Of a stretch of 64,000 nt of DNA, positions 36,001 to 44,747 are shown one piece after another. Both the position numbers and the translations under genes were made by a program. The notes beneath the pieces were generated by a model that was not told the origin of the DNA, ran no database searches, and saw only the letters and a program-made list of their open reading frames with translations. The stretch's first letter is position 1. The number at the start of each line of letters is the position of its first letter. Source of the DNA: an uncultured Muribaculaceae bacterium (GTDB lineage Bacteria; Bacteroidota; Bacteroidia; Bacteroidales; Muribaculaceae); contig CAJTQV010000007.1 in NCBI GenBank assembly GCA_910578385.1, positions 62,001-126,000 on the forward strand, read 5' to 3'.

Positions 36001-37344
36001 ATGCAAATCATATTACTTTCCGGCGGTTCGGGCACACGTCTTTGGCCTCTGTCAAATGATGCACGGTCAAAGCAGTTCCTTCGTATCCTGGATAACAAGG
36101 AGGCAACCGGACGCGAATCGATGGTGCAGCGAGTAATGCGTCAATTACGCTCTTCCGGGATTGAAGCTGATATTACCGTCGCAACCAGTGATTCACAAAA
36201 GGATTCGGTCATTGCCCAGCTTGGCGATTCTGTTGACATAGTTACCGAACCTTCACGAAGGGATACTTTCCCGGCAATATGCCTGGCATGTGAATATCTC
36301 TCAAAGCAACGCAACTGCAAGCCCGATGAAATTGTGGTTGTAATGCCTTGCGATCCTTATACTGAAACAGAATATTTTCACGTCATCAAACGTATGGCGG
36401 ACGGCATTTCCGAAAATGCAGCTGATCTCATCGTAATGGGAATCGAACCGACTTATCCGTCAGCGAAGTACGGATATGTTGTCCCTGAAAATGGGAACTG
36501 CGTTGATGGAATAATTCCGGTACACAATTTTACTGAGAAACCGGATGTGCAGACTGCCGGACACCTCATTTCCGAAGGCGCTCTCTGGAACGGTGGTGTC
36601 TTTGCATTCAGTCTTGGATACCTCACTGAAATCGCCGCAAAATATGTTGACGCCCCAACTTTCGATGAAATCAGGAACCGATACAAGGAGTTCCCAAAAA
36701 TCAGTTTCGACTACGAAGTAGCTGAAAAAGAAAAGAATGCCGGGATGGTCAGATACCATGGCAAATGGAAGGACCTCGGCACATGGAACACTCTGACTGA
36801 CGAGTTACCTACAACTGAATTTGGCAATGTCATCACTGACGGTTCCGGTGAGAATACGCATGTCTTCAATGAGCTTGGCATTCCATTGCTCTGCCTCGGA
36901 ACCAAAGACCTTGTTATCGCAGCGTCGCCTGACGGAATCATCGTTTCTGAAAAAAGCAAAAGTGAGAATGTAAAAACCTATGCACAGCAGCTGAAGAACC
37001 GTCCCATGTATGAAGAACGCCGATGGGGAACATATAAGGTAATTGATTCAATTACTTTCCCTGACGGATTCTGTGCGCTCACCAAACAACTGACTCTCAA
37101 CCCCGGATGTTCAATCAGCTACCAACGCCATGAATATCGTGACGAAGTATGGACTTTTATCGATGGCGAAGGAGAGATAATAATAGATGACCAGCGACGT
37201 AGCATTCAACGTGGAGAGACCGTAACCATTCCCAAAGGCTGCAAACATGCCCTTAAGGCATATACAAGCCTGACCTTTATAGAGGTGCAAAGCGGAAGCA
37301 ATCTTGTGGAAGAGGATATAGAACGCTTTCCGCTGGACTGGTAA
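36001..37344 (+). CDS. manC: Mannose-1-phosphate guanylyltransferase with C-terminal cupin
   Basis: 447-residue protein. The nucleotidyltransferase domain (1-330) has the signature LSGGSGTRLWPLSNDARSKQFL and forms GDP-mannose from GTP and mannose-1-phosphate. The usual PKQF motif reads SKQF here. The C-terminal cupin (about 345-440; SISYQRHEYRDEVW, then IPKGCKHALKA) matches the mannose-6-phosphate isomerase type II domain, so the protein may also catalyse that step. GDP-mannose feeds gmd at 17.5 kb and possibly mannosyltransferases in this locus. About 100 bases of non-coding DNA precede it, so it may have its own promoter, though none matches the consensus exactly. Confidence 0.85.
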   Translation: MQIILLSGGSGTRLWPLSNDARSKQFLRILDNKEATGRESMVQRVMRQLRSSGIEADITVATSDSQKDSVIAQLGDSVDIVTEPSRRDTFPAICLACEYLSKQRNCKPDEIVVVMPCDPYTETEYFHVIKRMADGISENAADLIVMGIEPTYPSAKYGYVVPENGNCVDGIIPVHNFTEKPDVQTAGHLISEGALWNGGVFAFSLGYLTEIAAKYVDAPTFDEIRNRYKEFPKISFDYEVAEKEKNAGMVRYHGKWKDLGTWNTLTDELPTTEFGNVITDGSGENTHVFNELGIPLLCLGTKDLVIAASPDGIIVSEKSKSENVKTYAQQLKNRPMYEERRWGTYKVIDSITFPDGFCALTKQLTLNPGCSISYQRHEYRDEVWTFIDGEGEIIIDDQRRSIQRGETVTIPKGCKHALKAYTSLTFIEVQSGSNLVEEDIERFPLDW

Positions 37345-37410
37345 AACTTAGGTTCCAGTTCCTTTATTTTGAGCAAACACCCGCATCAATATAATTGCGT
37401 ATTTTGCGAT

Positions 37411-38592
37411 ATGACAACAGAAACGCTGCCTGAACCCGCAGAAATTGATTTCATTATTTTTGGAGCCGGAAATTACAACTCGCTCGGAGTGCTTCATGCT
37501 ATGGCTGAAGCGGGTAGAGAATGTTTCCTTCTGATTATAGGTGACTCAAAAGACAAGAAACAAGGTAACATTATAGGATATAGCCGCTTTGCAAAGCATA
37601 TCCATCATGTATCTTCGGCCGATGAAGGCGTTGAATGGCTTCTAACGTCACAAAACAACTTCCTAAAAGGAACTGTAATTTATCCAACCGGAGACATTGA
37701 AGAGAAAGCACTTGACCAAAACCTCAAACGATTATCTGCAAGATACATTTTCCCGAATGCCGGCATCCAAGGCCGCGTATCGGAACTGATGGATAAACAA
37801 CTACAGACTGCGCTTGCCGAACAGTCAGGCATACGCATTTTGAAAAGCCGGTTCAGCAATGCTCCGGATTTTACATACGGTGAAGTTGAGTATCCATGCA
37901 TGGTTAAACCTCTCAACAGCACTTCGGGTTCCAAGGGAGACATGCGTGTATGCGAAACCGAGCAGGAACTTGATGATGCGTTGACACATGGCCGCAATAC
38001 AAAAGAATTTATTGTTCAACAGTACATTCGCAACGAGGCAGACCTCCTGTTTTTAGGTGTGGCCCTGCCAAATGGTGATGTCATCATACCGGCATTGGTA
38101 AAAAAGCCGGGAGTATCACCTACGGGAGAATATACCCACGCCATAATAACAACAGATGTCGATACACATCTACCGGAACGAAAACAAGTTGAAAATTTCG
38201 TAAAAAATATTGGATACTGCGGTCCGTTCAGCATAGAATTTGGACTCGAAAAGGAGAAAAACTACTTCTTTGAGATAAATCTACGCAACGACGGCACCTC
38301 ACACTATCCCCTCAACGCCGGAGTAAACATTCCTATGATATGGTACCAAGCTTTGCGCAATCTGTCGTTCAAATCGGGATTCCCTTCCGTCGAATATGAA
38401 ATGATAGACGAAGTAGCAGATTTGCGTCGGGTAATCGGACATGAACTCTCTCTCTCATCTTGGTTAAAATCATTCCGCAAAGCCGGGACCTACCGCTACT
38501 ACCGCAAGTCAGACAAAAACCTGCGGCGCGTGCTCATATCTATGTTCCTTAACAGAACTACAGACAAAGTCAGAAGATTATTTTTTCAATAA
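37411..38592 (+). CDS. ATP-grasp family protein
   Basis: 393-residue protein with an ATP-grasp fold: an N-terminal Rossmann-like part (IIFGAGNYNSLGVLHAM), the ATP-binding lysines in YPCMVKPLNSTSGSKGDM and FIVQQYI, and the metal-binding FFEINLRNDGTSHYPL segment. Enzymes of this group ligate a carboxylate to an amine or thiol using ATP and appear in polysaccharide loci, for instance attaching amino acids to sugars. The reaction here is unknown. The ATG at 37411 is preferred; a TTG at 37369 would add 14 residues not typical of the fold. The next gene's ATG lies 22 bases after its stop. Confidence 0.8.
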   Translation: MTTETLPEPAEIDFIIFGAGNYNSLGVLHAMAEAGRECFLLIIGDSKDKKQGNIIGYSRFAKHIHHVSSADEGVEWLLTSQNNFLKGTVIYPTGDIEEKALDQNLKRLSARYIFPNAGIQGRVSELMDKQLQTALAEQSGIRILKSRFSNAPDFTYGEVEYPCMVKPLNSTSGSKGDMRVCETEQELDDALTHGRNTKEFIVQQYIRNEADLLFLGVALPNGDVIIPALVKKPGVSPTGEYTHAIITTDVDTHLPERKQVENFVKNIGYCGPFSIEFGLEKEKNYFFEINLRNDGTSHYPLNAGVNIPMIWYQALRNLSFKSGFPSVEYEMIDEVADLRRVIGHELSLSSWLKSFRKAGTYRYYRKSDKNLRRVLISMFLNRTTDKVRRLFFQ

Positions 38593-38614
38593 AATTTCAA
38601 TCTCCTCCGCCAAC

Positions 38615-39648
38615 ATGACACAAAAACCAATTTCACAAAACAATGGGCAATATACTACCCCCCCCCGAAAACAACCGGTAAAAGTCGCGTTGACTATGTT
38701 GACCTCTTGAAAGGTATTACAATTCTATGGGTGATTTGGATTCACTCAGATCACCCTGACTTTGGCAATTTCAGAATGCCGGTATTCTTTTTTGCCAGTG
38801 GAATTTTCTTTAAGTTATCAGACCCAAAGTCATTCTTTACAAAAAGATGGTATTCATTCATAATCCCATTTCTATTCTTCTATATTGCATCTATTCCATT
38901 TGAATGGATGATTGACCTTTGGGATTACAGGACATTAGATGCTTTCGATTGGAACAGAATAATGAGTTTATTTTCCAACGATGGCTTGTTAATAAATCCA
39001 CCGCTATGGTTCCTACTGGTACTATTCTTCATACAATCGCTATCCTATGTGGTATTCCGATTGAATAAATCAATCATATGGATATTATGTATTGCATCAT
39101 TATTTTTTCATGAGGAATTATTAGGGTTACCATGTCATTTTATGATAAAAAAAGGATTAGCATATTTCGGATATTTTGGTTTAGGATACCTGATAGGTAA
39201 ACCTATGATAAAACTGATGTGCAATCTGAAGCGAAAGACTATGGTATTTATTGCGACTCTTGCAGTATTATTTATAAGCATACTGTATTTGGACAATGGT
39301 TTACCGGACTATCACTTTATGATTGAACGTATAAAACAAATCGCTTTCACGCTATCATTCATGACATTTTTTTCGTTTTTCGACGGAGTAAAATGGCTTG
39401 GTTTCCTACGGTTCTATGGAAAAGAATCTTTAATTGTATTGGGTACACACCAGTGGTTTCTTATTCCTATAAGAAGAGTAGTATTTAAGTTTATTCAAAT
39501 ACACAATCCTATAATCGGATTTTTCATGGCTGCACTAACTGCTGTCATTCTTTACCCTGTAATAAAGTTCCTTAATAAAAAAATACCTGTTTTCGTCGGG
39601 AAAAGAAAAAATATTGAAAAAGGGAGATTGAAGATTAGTCCCGCATAG
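38615..39648 (+). CDS. Phase-variable membrane acyltransferase (out of frame at a C9 tract)
   Basis: Acyltransferase-3 family membrane protein. From the ATG at 38615 the frame runs through nine consecutive C (38658-38666) and ends at a TGA at 38708-38710 after 31 codons. With ten or seven C the same start reads straight into the family N-terminus RVDYVDLLKGITILWVIWIH and on to 39648 (about 344 residues, eight to ten membrane segments). The present sequence is therefore the OFF state, or contains a homopolymer length error. A short version from a TTG at 38707 would lose the conserved first segment. The enzyme probably adds an acyl group to the surface glycan; the upstream ATP-grasp gene lies 22 bases away. 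Confidence 0.8.
38658..38666 (+). repeat. Poly-C tract of nine bases
   Basis: Mononucleotide run inside codons 15-18 of the acyltransferase gene. It is the only C or G run of this length that I saw in the window. It lies where slippage by one base switches the frame on or off. Confidence 0.95.
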
Positions 39649-39670
39649 TATTAAGTATAGTATAACCTTT

Positions 39671-40810
39671 ATGAAACGCGTTCTCGTGTGCATACCTTGT
39701 CTTCTTACCGGAGGCACTGAAATCCAGACACTGAGTCTGGTCAAAGCTCTGATTGCAGCCCGGCACAATGTTACCGTCGCATGCTACTTCGAGCATTCCG
39801 ATTCCATGGTAGCCCTTTATCAGGAGGCTGGGGCACAGGTACGCTTATTGTCACAAGATGGTAACAGACCTTCCGGTATCAAGGAAACTATAGCTCATCT
39901 TTGGAAAGGCCTCAAAGGAATTGTTAGGGATGTTCGTCCTGATGTTGCACATATACAATATATGGCACCGGGCGCAATACCTGTTATAATATTGCGGCTA
40001 CTTGGCGTTAAGAAAATAATAGCAACAGCCCATACCTCAGGTGATATCTACTCTCCCAAAGGATTGAAACTTATTTCTCTTCTCAACAACCGGTTTCTAA
40101 CTGCTTTCCAGTGTATAACAGAACGTGCAGAAAAGTCTTTTTTCGGCTCTTCTCAATTATACTCTCCAAATCTCAAACTCAAAAAGCACGGAAACCATTT
40201 CACAATCTACAATAATCTCCCCTCATACATCTCCCTCCGTGAAACTCCACGCTCTTTTGATGCAAACGGCAGTTTGACAATAGGTGTTGTCAGCCGTCTC
40301 GAACCAATCAAGGGTATGGACTTGGTAATTCCCGCTTTTGCGGAAGTCAAAAAGAATTTCGCGAATATCCGTTTGCTCGTTGTCGGTGATGGCTCTCTGC
40401 GCCAATCAATGGAGAAGCAAACGCAGGAATCCAATATACAGGACTCAGTAACTTTTGCTGGGCGTCAGCCGCAAGAGAAACTCCAATCATACTACGACAA
40501 TATTGATATCCTGCTTATGCCTTCCCGCTCCGAAGGTTTCGGACTGACGGCAGTCGAAGGCATGGCTCGTGGTTGCGTACTTGTAGCCGCTGATACCGGC
40601 GGCCTACCCGAGGTCATTCGCGACGGCATAGATGGCCTGCTTCACAAACCTGAATCTTTAGTATCTATTGTAGATAAACTTCTGGAACTCCTTAGCAACC
40701 CCGATAAACTTCAACAACTATCTGACAACTCACGGCTGCGGGCGCAGCTTTTCTCCACCGAGGGATACAACTGTCAGATTGCAACCCTATATTCAACTCT
40801 CTCAAATTAA
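39671..40810 (+). CDS. Glycosyltransferase family 4
   Basis: 379-residue GT-B enzyme. The N-terminal loop LLTGGTEIQTLSLVKALI and the donor-binding region PSRSEGFGLTAVEGMARGCVLVA contain the EX7E pair (EGFGLTAVE). VVSRLEPIKGMDLVIPAF marks the second Rossmann domain. It starts 23 bases after the acyltransferase gene. Donor and acceptor unknown. Composition is closer to the flanks than that of the AT-rich genes around it. Confidence 0.9.
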   Translation: MKRVLVCIPCLLTGGTEIQTLSLVKALIAARHNVTVACYFEHSDSMVALYQEAGAQVRLLSQDGNRPSGIKETIAHLWKGLKGIVRDVRPDVAHIQYMAPGAIPVIILRLLGVKKIIATAHTSGDIYSPKGLKLISLLNNRFLTAFQCITERAEKSFFGSSQLYSPNLKLKKHGNHFTIYNNLPSYISLRETPRSFDANGSLTIGVVSRLEPIKGMDLVIPAFAEVKKNFANIRLLVVGDGSLRQSMEKQTQESNIQDSVTFAGRQPQEKLQSYYDNIDILLMPSRSEGFGLTAVEGMARGCVLVAADTGGLPEVIRDGIDGLLHKPESLVSIVDKLLELLSNPDKLQQLSDNSRLRAQLFSTEGYNCQIATLYSTLSN

Positions 40811-40899
40811 AACCCTCATATCTCCTTACACGCATTGGCGCGCTATGCACTCCTGATGCAGCCACCTCTGTCGCACGCTAAAATATAAAACCAACAACA

Positions 40900-42198
40900 A
40901 TGCAATACCTCAACATACTGTACTTCCTTATAATTTCAATCATCGGTTACAGATTCCTTCGTTCCGATGGTAAGATTATCAAGGGAGCTTTCGACAACAC
41001 AGAAACCTACCATTACTCAGGAACAGAATTATTCTGGTGTCTCACTTTTGCCACCGGACTTCTTGCATTTTCTCTGGATGTCGGACTTGACCTGATGGCA
41101 ATACGTTTGCTGGTTCTGGAGATTTTCTGCATTACGGGCTTGTCTATCTCAAAAAATAAAGTTATTATATCCGGTGCTTTAAAAATCTATATTATATTTA
41201 TGATATGGATTATAGTCGGCCTATTTTATGCTCCAGCACCTTTTTTTGGGATCCGTACAATCCTAAAGTATCTATACCCTTTATTGTTGTGCCTATTTGC
41301 CTGTTCGATTGTTCGAGACAACCAGGTTTTCATAAAATCTTGTCTTTTTGCAAGATTAGTTGGTATTATATCAATAGCCATTTCTTTTATACCTCTGATT
41401 GAATGGATTCTTTTTCCTGGAGTTATTTGGTATTATACGGCACGAGCCATAAATTATATTTCCATTATGATTTTCTCTTTGGGAATGTACTATTTTACCA
41501 ACAAGAAGAAACAAAATTTTTTTTATGTTTTACTATTTTTAGCTCCCTGTTGTATCTGGGTATTCCGAACGTCTATAATGGGTTCTCTTGTTGCTGTAAT
41601 GGCTTTCTTCTTTATCAAATATAAGCTGAAATCTTTGCCCTTGATTTTAGGTGTATTTTTATTGGGAATAATAGCAATCTTCACCGTTCCAGCAATTAAA
41701 GAAAAAATGTTCTTCGATGATAGTATAACTCTTACTGATTTTCGTGAAGGAAAGGTTAATGATCAAGATATAAATACGAACGCAAGATCTTGGATGTGGG
41801 AAACTCTCCAAAATAAATTCTATGAGGACAATAAACTGACAGGTAGCGGAACTGGAACCGTACAAGCTTACATGTACACTCATTCGAAAGAATTTAGCAA
41901 TTTAACTGTTCCCCACTCCGACTTCGTACAACAGAAGTGCGACAACGGTCTCATCGGCCTAATCCTCTATGGTGCCGTTGCATTCTTCATATTCCTCGAC
42001 GCGTTCCGCACTTACTGGCGTGCGCGTTCTGCACCACTCCAACTTTGCGCCATCGTTGCCGGTGCCTCAATAGTCGGAGTATACGCCACCCTATATTCCG
42101 ACAACGTCGTCAACTACTCCATGGCTACCCTGTCCATGCCATTCGGATTCTACGGAATGATGCTCGGCCTCCGCCACTCCGAACAAAACAATGATTAA
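40900..42198 (+). CDS. Wzy-like O-antigen polymerase/ligase family protein
   Basis: 432-residue integral membrane protein with 10-12 hydrophobic segments and a long periplasmic loop (about residues 255-350) containing NARSWMWETLQNKFYEDNKLTGSGTG, the pattern of the O-antigen ligase/polymerase (Wzy_C) family. It would polymerise lipid-linked repeat units in the periplasm, acting with the Wzx at 30 kb. The 89 bases before it hold no strong promoter. It ends a block of the locus: about 380 non-coding bases with a promoter follow. Ligase rather than polymerase activity cannot be excluded. Confidence 0.85.
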   Translation: MQYLNILYFLIISIIGYRFLRSDGKIIKGAFDNTETYHYSGTELFWCLTFATGLLAFSLDVGLDLMAIRLLVLEIFCITGLSISKNKVIISGALKIYIIFMIWIIVGLFYAPAPFFGIRTILKYLYPLLLCLFACSIVRDNQVFIKSCLFARLVGIISIAISFIPLIEWILFPGVIWYYTARAINYISIMIFSLGMYYFTNKKKQNFFYVLLFLAPCCIWVFRTSIMGSLVAVMAFFFIKYKLKSLPLILGVFLLGIIAIFTVPAIKEKMFFDDSITLTDFREGKVNDQDINTNARSWMWETLQNKFYEDNKLTGSGTGTVQAYMYTHSKEFSNLTVPHSDFVQQKCDNGLIGLILYGAVAFFIFLDAFRTYWRARSAPLQLCAIVAGASIVGVYATLYSDNVVNYSMATLSMPFGFYGMMLGLRHSEQNND

Positions 42199-42581
42199 TT
42201 GTTAATTTTTTAACTATATTTAATTTTATTTAACCACAATATTTACCCTCTGTGATTTCTGCATGCCTATTAGCAAATTCCCATCTACAATCTAACTATC
42301 TAATATAAAATGAAATATTTGTAATATATAATTCCAATACATGTCACTTCAAGATTAGGATATCTAAACTTTGTTCAGTATTTTTGCAGTGTTCAATTTT
42401 TTTGAACAAAATGAAATTAACATACAGTCAGACTGTCTCTGACTAAGGTTCAGCTTTACAATGCCACATTCACCCATACAGAACCGGAAGATGATACAAC
42501 TTACATCTTGATTTCCATATAAAGGAATCCTACAACTCTATCCCTAAAATCTAAAGCCTGACACCTAAAGCCTAAAGATAA
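42199..42581 (+). promoter_or_regulatory. Non-coding spacer with promoter and hairpin
   Basis: AT-rich 383-base gap. It holds a perfect TAnnTTTGC element (42379-42387, TATTTTTGC) and, just after it, the inverted repeat GTTCAA-TTTTT-TTGAAC (42391-42407), which could be an operator or transcript 5' hairpin. Close to the next gene are short repeats of the type CTAAAGCCT (42549-42576). The promoter would drive the second part of the polysaccharide locus from 42582. No open frame of interest was seen. Confidence 0.55.
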
Positions 42582-43511
42582 ATGCTTTTTTCAATAGTAA
42601 TCCCCCTCTACAACAAGGAGGGGCAGATAGCCAACACTCTCCGCTCGGTGTTTGCCCAGACTTGCACCGACTACGAGATAGTCATCGTAAACGACGGCTC
42701 TACAGACGGCTCCGCAGCTGCTGTCGAAGCCATCGGCGACCCACGCATCCGCCTCATCCACCAGCAGAACGCCGGTGTATCAGCCGCCCGCAACCGTGGC
42801 ATAGCCGAAGCCCGAGGCCAATACATAGCCCTCCTCGATGCTGACGATGAATGGAAACCTAATCTTCTGGAAACTCTGTTAAATCTTAAGAAGAAGTATC
42901 CTACCTGTCAAATATGCGCAGGAAATTATACTCATGTAGACATTACGGGAAAGAAATCTCCAACAATAATCAACAATTTAGATTTCGATGGTGAAGATGG
43001 AATTCTTTCTAATTATTTTCAAATTGCAGCTATATCAAATCCACCCATATGGTCAAGCTGCGTGATGACAACTAAAGATATCTTTGACGCAGTAGGTGGA
43101 TTTCCGGAAGGAATAAAATCTGGCGAGGATCTGCTTACTTGGGCACGTATTGCCTGCCGCTTCAAAATTGCATATACAAAAAAATCTCTGGCTCTATACA
43201 ATATGGGTGAAGGTTACGATTTCTCGAAAAAACCTCCAAGAAACCAAGATAAAAATGATCCTGTGGGAGCCGGTTTAATAGAGTTGCTTAACACGTATAA
43301 TCCATCAGGATTAAAAGAATATATTTCTCTCTGGCATAAAATGAGAGCATCCGTAGCAATCAGATACGGATACAAAAAGGAAACTATGTATGAAAGTTTT
43401 CAAGCCCTGAAATATAATAAAAAGAATTATAAAGTTTGGGCTTTCATACTTCTTTGCTTCATACCAAAGTCTATGAGAAATAAATTTATATCCTTAAGAA
43501 ATCACTTTTAA
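42582..43511 (+). CDS. Glycosyltransferase family 2
   Basis: 309-residue GT-A enzyme. The N-terminus FSIVIPLYNKEGQIANTLRS, then IVNDGSTDGS, GVSAARNRGIAEA and the metal-binding LLDADDEW are all canonical. The first 260 bases are GC-rich and the rest clearly AT-rich, with the change near 42850. This suggests recombination inside the gene that joined a common N-terminal half to a foreign C-terminal half. Donor and acceptor unknown. The acetyltransferase gene follows two bases after the stop. Confidence 0.9.
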   Translation: MLFSIVIPLYNKEGQIANTLRSVFAQTCTDYEIVIVNDGSTDGSAAAVEAIGDPRIRLIHQQNAGVSAARNRGIAEARGQYIALLDADDEWKPNLLETLLNLKKKYPTCQICAGNYTHVDITGKKSPTIINNLDFDGEDGILSNYFQIAAISNPPIWSSCVMTTKDIFDAVGGFPEGIKSGEDLLTWARIACRFKIAYTKKSLALYNMGEGYDFSKKPPRNQDKNDPVGAGLIELLNTYNPSGLKEYISLWHKMRASVAIRYGYKKETMYESFQALKYNKKNYKVWAFILLCFIPKSMRNKFISLRNHF

Positions 43512-43513
43512 AT

Positions 43514-43999
43514 ATGAAGAGACTTTTATTTTATTTCCTAAAATTTCTTGCCTTTATCACACGAAGTGTAAGTATGAAATGGTATATGACATTAACAGTT
43601 GCGGCACACAAGGTGGTTGGTGTCAAGTTTTCCGGAATGCCGGAATATATTGAACCCGACTGTTATCTTGACCCATCTGGCGGCCTCAACATTGGAGAAA
43701 ATTCTGTAATATCCACAAAAGTCATCATCCTGACTCATGACTGGTCATTTTTAAAACGGATAACAAACCACGCTCCAGACAATTACACTCAGAAGGCCTT
43801 TAAATCAGTAAATTTAGGAGCAAATTCATTCTTAGGCGCAGGTTCTATTCTTCTTCCGGGGACAACAATAGGTCACCACTGCATAATTGGTGCGGGTGCA
43901 GTTGTAAAAGGCACTATTCCCGATTTTTCCATAGTTATCGGAAATCCATGTAAAATAATCGGAGACACAAGAAATAACAATAACCATCTTCATCAATAA
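43514..43999 (+). CDS. Hexapeptide-repeat acetyltransferase
   Basis: 161-residue left-handed beta-helix acyltransferase. The repeats are visible as INIGENSVISTKVIILTHDW and GANSFLGAGSILLPGTTIGHHCIIGAGAVVKGTI. The catalytic His lies in the LTHDW stretch. It probably uses acetyl-CoA to O-acetylate a sugar of the glycan. The N-terminal 30 residues are hydrophobic and may anchor it to the membrane. Two bases separate it from the GT2 gene, and its stop overlaps the next start by one base. Confidence 0.85.
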   Translation: MKRLLFYFLKFLAFITRSVSMKWYMTLTVAAHKVVGVKFSGMPEYIEPDCYLDPSGGLNIGENSVISTKVIILTHDWSFLKRITNHAPDNYTQKAFKSVNLGANSFLGAGSILLPGTTIGHHCIIGAGAVVKGTIPDFSIVIGNPCKIIGDTRNNNNHLHQ

Positions 44000-44670
44000 T
44001 GCTCCCAAAACTCCTGACCATTCTGCTCGCTTTTCCGCGTTCGCTTTGGTTCAACCTACAATATCTGCCGTTTTCACAGGCGGTGAAAATGCCTGTATGG
44101 CTTGCGCCTAACGCCCGCGTTAAAAAGATGTACCGAGGTGGTATCTCTCTAAGAAATCCCCGTTTCAACGGCTGCCATATCGGCTTCCACATTGCTGATG
44201 CAATTGACTGTTATGGCACGCATACCATTATCTGCGTTGAAAAAGGTGGTAAATGGATTGTAGACAGCGATCTCCACATCGGTCGCGGCGCGATAATACA
44301 TGTCAAACCATCCGGTACACTCTCCGTAGGCAATAATTTCGCCATCTCCGGCACCACCAGCATAATCTGCTCTGACAACATCACAATCGGCAATGACGTG
44401 CAATTCAGCTGGAACACCCTTGTCATGGACAGCGACGCGCACTCAATCTATGATGAAAATGGAGAGCTTATCAACCCTGCCGCGCCAATCTCAATCGGCA
44501 ATAAAGTATGGATAGCGGCCAACAACACCATTCTCAAGAAATCCTCAATCCCCGACAACTGTGTCATAGCCGGAAACTCACTCGTAAACCGCCCCATCAC
44601 CATCCCCAACCAAATAATAGCCGGCACCCCCGCCCGTCCCCTCAAAAAAATCTCCTCCTGGAAGGTGTAA
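43999..44670 (+). CDS. Hexapeptide-repeat acyltransferase
   Basis: 223-residue protein with hexapeptide repeats in the middle and C-terminal half (SDLHIGRGAIIHVKPSGTL, VGNNFAISGTTSIICSDNI, IGNKVWIAANNTILKKSSI). The catalytic His is probably in the SDAHSIYDENG loop. It is a likely O-acetyltransferase acting on the surface glycan or a precursor. It begins one base before the end of the preceding acetyltransferase. It differs from that gene in the long N-terminal part without repeats, so the two are not simple duplicates. Confidence 0.8.
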   Translation: MLPKLLTILLAFPRSLWFNLQYLPFSQAVKMPVWLAPNARVKKMYRGGISLRNPRFNGCHIGFHIADAIDCYGTHTIICVEKGGKWIVDSDLHIGRGAIIHVKPSGTLSVGNNFAISGTTSIICSDNITIGNDVQFSWNTLVMDSDAHSIYDENGELINPAAPISIGNKVWIAANNTILKKSSIPDNCVIAGNSLVNRPITIPNQIIAGTPARPLKKISSWKV

Positions 44671-44747
44671 AATTATTCAAACATATGTCGCTTTTGAAGT
44701 CCCATGTTCCCCATATTCAAAAGAACATTGTTTTAAACGACTCTCAA

